From Eutypa lata (Eukaryota > Ascomycota > Sordariomycetes > Xylariales > Diatrypaceae), in assembly GCA_022661535.1 (NCBI GenBank), contig JAKULF010000009.1, positions 1,922,001 through 1,986,000 of the forward strand: a stretch of DNA of 64,000 nt. Direction: 5' to 3'. The translations under genes and the position numbers were made by a program. Shown here one piece after another: positions 59,504 through 64,000 of the stretch; the first letter of the stretch is position 1, and each line of letters starts with the position of its first letter. The notes under the pieces are model-generated. The model saw nothing but the letters and a program-made list of their open reading frames with translations. It had not been told where the DNA came from and ran no database searches.

Positions 59504-61582
59504 ATGGCACTCAAGCAGCGTGCCAAGAAGGCCTTCTCTTCCAAGGAGGAGTTCAAGAAGTTCATCCAGACCAAGGAGCAAGGAACCTATTTCAATGAGG
59601 ATCTACTCCCGTCACCCCCATGTAAGCAAACGTTCAAAGGGACGCCGGCGATGCTTGTGAAATGAACCCTTCTGCTAAGCCATTCGTATAGCCCATCGGA
59701 CTTGGACTGCGCTCCACTTCTTCGCCTACTACCTGACGCAGACGTTCTCTCCCAGCTCGTACAACCTCGGTGCGACTCTTGTGTCGATTGGATTGGTATG
59801 ATTAATCAACTCCGCTCCCCGCCCTCCCCCCAACACCGTCGCAAGCATTACTAGGAGTTCAGGAGATAAGCCAGCTAATCCTCCGTGAATAGACATGGTG
59901 GCATGGCATCATCGCCGCGGCGATCGGTTCATCGATCCTCAGCGCCATCGTGATCCTCAACTCGCGCGGCGCAACCCGCTACCACGTCGGGTTCCCGGTG
60001 TACGTGCGGGCGGCCGCGGGCGTCGCGGGGTCGCGGCTCTTCATCGTCGTGCGCGCCTCGGTGGCCATCATCTACTTCGCGACGCAGTCGTACTACGGCG
60101 GGCGGGTCACGGCGGTGGCGCTGCGCGCGATCTTCGGCTCCGCGTGGGAGCGGATCCCCAACACGCTCCCGGCCAGCGCGGGAATCACGTCCGCGAACCT
60201 GCTGGCCTTCTTCGTCTTCTGGATCGTCCAGTTCCCGTTCATGTTCGTCCACCCCGTCGTCATCCGGCACCTCTTCGTCGCGAAGTCCGTCGTCACCACC
60301 GCGGGCTTCCTGGGCGTCTTTGGCTGGGCCGTTGGCTCGAATGGGGGAAGCCTGGGCAACTTCAACTTCGGTACCCCGGCGCTCAGCGGGGCCGCCCTTG
60401 TCTGGCCGATGATTCAGGCCATCAACTCTGTTATGGCCGCTCTCTGTCCCATTCTCATTAATCAGCCTGATATCGCCAGGTATGCGACACGTCCCTCTCA
60501 GGCGACATGGTCTCAGGGGACAGGTATCCTCATCAGCAAAGTCCTCGTTATGTTCGTTAGCTGTGCAACCACAAGTGCTTCGGTGAATGTCCTCGGAAAG
60601 GCCTACTGGAACGTGTGGGATCTTTACGATGCTATCCTGACTGCGTACTGGGGACCTGCTGCTCGAGCCGGGGTGTTCTTCGCCTCATTCGTAAGTAGAA
60701 AAGACAGCAATTAATTCCTCCTCGCAACTTATCCCTGGCTTCATGACTGACCAGAATATATTCATCAAGGGCATGATCATAGCAGTTATTGCCACCAATG
60801 TCGGCTCGAACTCGCTTCCGGTTGGCGCCGACATCAGTGGACTCCTTCCAAGATACATCAACATCGTCCGAGGACAGGTCTTCTGCGCTTTGATGGCGCC
60901 ATTGTGTGTTCCATGGAAGATCATTGCAACCGCAACAACATTCTTAACCTTCTTGAGCTCCTATACGGTTTTTCTCATGCCCATATGTGGTGTAAGTCAC
61001 CTGAGCCCTCATCATATCTCATTTCCTGCATACATTTGTACTCCCCCCTGGAAAAGGAGTCAAATCTAACATTGAGCTCTCCGACAGGTCATGGTTGTTG
61101 ACTACTGGATTATCCGCCGCGGTAACTTGCATGTTCCAAGCCTATATATCATAACTGAAGGTGCACCATACAGCTATTATCATGGCTGGAATATTCGAGC
61201 TGTGGCGGCTTGGGTGGCAGGTGTGGCATTCACGGTGCATGGTCTTGCCAACTCTCTTCACCCGGGTTCTGTTGGTTCCGCTAGCAGCGACATGTATAAG
61301 CTCGGCTTCCTCCTATCATTCCTAATGGGCTGCGCTGTCTACTATGTGCTCTGCCTCATCTGGCCGCCACCCGTGTACCCCTCATCCACACGGGGAGAGT
61401 CGCAAGGTTCCATGCGATTTGAGTTCATGGCTCCGTCAGAAGGGTTCTTCCCCAATGAATCGGTTGGTAATATCCGGGGCGTCCTGTCTGGGATCCACGT
61501 AAGTGATTATGATGCAGCTTCAGCAGCTTTCAATGACAAGAGTGCGACAAGGGAATCTGCCAAAGAGGCATATAGTGTTTAG
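59504..61582 (+). CDS. NCS1 family nucleobase/allantoin-type permease
   Basis: Five exons: 59504-59621, 59692-59795, 59893-60690, 60755-60991 and 61088-61582; 583 residues, about twelve helices. Diagnostic positions include the TM1 region SPSSYNLGATLVSIGLTWW, HVGFPVYVRAAAGV, the acidic-polar QSYYGG, VHPVVIRHLF, NQPDIARYATRP, GADISGLLPRYINIVRGQVF and MVVDYWIIRRGN. The cytosolic N terminus (KKAFSSKEEFKKFIQTKEQG) is like that of fungal uracil (Fur-type) carriers. Members symport uracil, allantoin, uridine, hydantoins or related compounds with protons across the plasma membrane. Exon 3 is distinctly GC-rich and throws long antisense shadow frames. With the amidase and PuuE-like enzyme it completes an uptake-plus-hydrolysis set. 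Confidence 0.93.
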
Positions 61583-62945
61583 GTTTCATCACTTACAAGA
61601 GATAGAGCGGGATGGCTTTCATAAACATACAATTCATGCAGCGGTCAATTTCGGAGCTCTAGGAGATGCTTTAATACCAGATTATGATGAGAACGGTTAA
61701 ACCATTGTGGAAGCCAATAACGAGGGTCTTGATATCAATTTAGCTAAACGGGTTGATGAAATCCTTTCTATCACTTGCCCTTTCCCATTTTAGAAAAGTG
61801 TTTCTCTCTCTCCATGATGATGATAATGATGACGACGATGATGGTGATTATGATGATGCATAAGATGTTGTTCTCTTAGGGTGGCAAATAGGTACTAGAC
61901 TTTGGCTAATAAGCGATGTCATCTTCAGGGCCGAGAGAACACAACTTAATCAAGTCCCGAGAGCTTCCTCTTCCTATTGCAGTCTTGTCGTAGGAAACAC
62001 CATTGAACGACTATCTCATTATGACAGGACGTCAATAAACTTTCCGTCCATTTACCCTGCTGCTCAACGTCATATAAGTTTCCGCATCAGTAGGGGGGTG
62101 ACTACTTTGGCTTAATGAGGAATACCTTTTTTATTAATAAACCTATAAACCATATCGAAGATAAGGATGGATTAAAAGGCCCAGGATTACCACTATATCT
62201 TACTAGGAGTGAGATAATATCGATATATGAGTTAGCCTTTTGCGAAAACGACGTTCGTTATGAAGCTATTAATCGTAGTCCCAGATATTAAAGGGCGCCT
62301 GGGGAAAACTAAAATATCCACAATAATATTAGCAACAATATACAAGGAAATGCTTCGTGGTTGGCCTATATTAAGGCAGAAGTTCCCACGTACGAGGTAC
62401 TGGGCAAGCATGAAGGATGGTAATCTCTGCTTCTAATATTTGGTTTCGTTACATCCCCCCTCTACCCTTGAAATGCCTCCCCGGTGCTATAATCTCACAT
62501 TTGGTGGCATATATCGGGTTGTAATATAGTGTATGGTTCGATGTTACGCCATCTTGAGGACAATGGTTCAGCGGGGTTGGTGTGATATACTCAATATGAT
62601 GCACAGCAAACACTGTTCTTTAACCATACAATGGGTAAAATTAAAGGCACAGATAATAATCAGATATCACAGGCCTTGATACCTTTTCAAGTGGTCGTGC
62701 ATCGAATACATGATAGGTTCTCACTACCTTTGCACACTTGCACACATGCCCTTGGTGCCCAACCTTCGTGCCTGACACACGGCATGTCATGTGAATTAGC
62801 CAGCGAGAGACCTCTCCAGCAACGGGAACCTCCGGCTATTGTGTGTGGAAATATCTCTATATATATCCATTGACATCTTGCTATTGCAACTCACTTCATT
62901 TATTATCAGGTCCTGTTATTCATTACACTTGAATGTCATCTCGTA
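61583..62945. other. Intergenic, trinucleotide repeat, no gene
   Basis: About 1.4 kb between the permease and the HET gene. Apart from the GAT/ATG microsatellite at 61814-61858 no structure or gene is recognised. Confidence 0.45.
61814..61858. repeat. Imperfect (ATG/GAT)n trinucleotide microsatellite
   Basis: About fifteen imperfect copies of a GAT-type triplet (atgatgatgataatgatgac and onward), outside any gene. A simple repeat likely to vary in length between strains. Confidence 0.8.
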
Positions 62946-64000
62946 ATGCCGGCCTGCAAACCATGTCAGAACTTTCTACATCAGCCCACTCTATGGCGCG
63001 AGAGGCCTGTGCTGCATGATTCGTGGGACTCTTTTTGTGAATCCCTGGATAGGCAGTGTCCAATATGTTGGATAGCTTGGCGCAACGTTCGAAAATATCC
63101 ATCCCGGAACTACCGCAACCACCGAAGAGACGGTTTCGAGATCGAGTGGAGAATGCTCACACCTTCAGAGCTACAATTATCTTGTTACATCAATGAACAG
63201 CGCTGGGAAGATGCAACATCTGATATATACCTCCAACACGTGCCAGATTTTCCGGAAGGTATTATACACTGATCTGATCTCTTTTAGCCCACACGGAATA
63301 CAATGTCATGCAAACCTTGAGGAGCCTATGCTAATACACTGGTAACTATTATATTATAGAACGGTTTATTCTAAACGCCGATGCAATGTCTGAGTCGTCT
63401 ATAAACCCAATCATGAAGTGGCTAGATAATTGCTCGTTACATCATGCGAATTGCCAATGTGACTCCAAATCGACGAAGTCAGAAAGAAGAATACCGACGC
63501 GACTACTAGACTTGCAAGGCAATTTGTCTCAAACTTGGTCGTTAGTTGACACAGGCGAAAACCCCGCGAAGTACAGCAAGTATATTGCACTAAGCCATCG
63601 CTGGACCGAAGACGTACCGAAATTAATGGAAGAGAACTCGAAGAGGTTTCATAACGGCGAGCTGGACAGGATATTACCTCATAGATATCAGGTCGTATTA
63701 GCTTTATGTCGAAAGTTATCAGTAAGGTATATCTGGATCGACTCGCTATGTATTTTCCAGGACTCCCCTGACGACTTTCGACGTGAGGCGGCTACTATGG
63801 TAGATGTGTACAAGGGGGCGTTTTGCAATCTTAGTCGTAAGTAATGTAGTTATCTTCTGGTCTTTATAGCGAGCTTCGAGGTTTGTATCTGAAACAGGCA
63901 CATTCGGGAGCAAAAGCTCCCGAACAGCTCCACCACCTTGATAACATACATATAAAGAAGTAATTGCTAACTGCGGTTGTCACAGTGGCCCGGAACTGGG
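62946..64000 (+). CDS. HET-domain protein, truncated by window edge
   Basis: Exons 62946-63258 and 63360-63836 are clear. A third exon probably starts at 63986 after an intron with a GTAAGT donor and CTAAC branch, and runs off the window. N-terminal region with CKPCQNFL and CPICWIAW cysteine pairs, typical of the preamble of heterokaryon-incompatibility proteins. The HET domain itself starts near KYIALSHRWTED and reaches the conserved YIWIDSLCIFQDSPDDFRRE and MVDVYKGAFCNLS. HET domains are TIR-like and trigger cell death when incompatible hyphae fuse; partner and allele class are unknown. The C-terminal half is not visible. Start is the ATG at 62946. Confidence 0.88.

Noticed and set aside
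59895..60461. Long Arg/His-rich frames on both strands over the permease
   Set aside because: Shadows of the GC-rich third exon of the NCS1 permease.
1..64000. CRISPR arrays, operons, bacterial-type promoters, rRNA or tRNA genes
   Set aside because: Intron-rich fungal nuclear DNA; no regularly spaced repeats, and I recognised no tRNA or rRNA sequence by eye, though a covariance-model scan was not possible.

Overview
The window is nuclear DNA of a filamentous ascomycete (Pezizomycotina). Most genes carry several short introns (45-150 nt) with GTANGT/GTGAGT-type donors, CTAAC/CTGAC branch sites and YAG acceptors. The protein families are typical of these fungi: HET, fungal STAND/ankyrin, rhodopsin-domain, Zn2Cys6, NRPS-like reductase, BBE-like oxidase. 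Several AT-only blocks, in which the remaining C and G sit largely in CpG, look like products of repeat-induced point mutation (RIP). The species cannot be named from this sequence alone. I joined exons by hand and accepted a splice model only when reading frame and family motifs agreed on both sides.

Region 1 (0.35-22.2 kb): after an FTA2-like kinase-fold gene comes what looks like a specialised-metabolite gene cluster. It holds a GMC flavin oxidoreductase, a UbiA-type prenyltransferase/cyclase, a seven-TM rhodopsin-domain protein, a 1074-residue NRPS-like A-T-R carboxylic acid reductase, a cytochrome P450, a BBE-like FAD oxidase and a second, unrelated P450. No polyketide synthase, pathway regulator or transporter is visible. 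The enzyme set suggests activation and reduction of a carboxylic (probably aryl) acid, prenylation, then several oxidations. The product is unknown. A 385-bp TA-flanked MITE-like element with terminal inverted repeats lies inside the cluster.

Region 2 (24-49 kb) is mixed and partly accessory. It holds a lysine-rich nuclear-type protein, a STAND-N/ankyrin gene with a damaged start next to an AT-rich block, an unrecognised protein, an SDR, a second rhodopsin-domain protein, an EXPERA protein, a type I membrane glycoprotein, a SAM methyltransferase, a decayed deaminase-like open frame, and a membrane L-domain-like gene split by a 1.94-kb RIP-mutated DNA transposon with a TA target duplication. 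A proline-rich protein follows.

Region 3 (49.7-61.6 kb) looks like a nitrogen-compound uptake and degradation cluster: Zn2Cys6 regulator, PuuE/allantoinase-like deacetylase, amidase-signature hydrolase, 14-TM MFS transporter and NCS1 permease. The two divergent intergenic regions contain runs of HGATAR (GATA-factor) sites. A HET-domain incompatibility gene starts at 62.9 kb and runs off the right edge.
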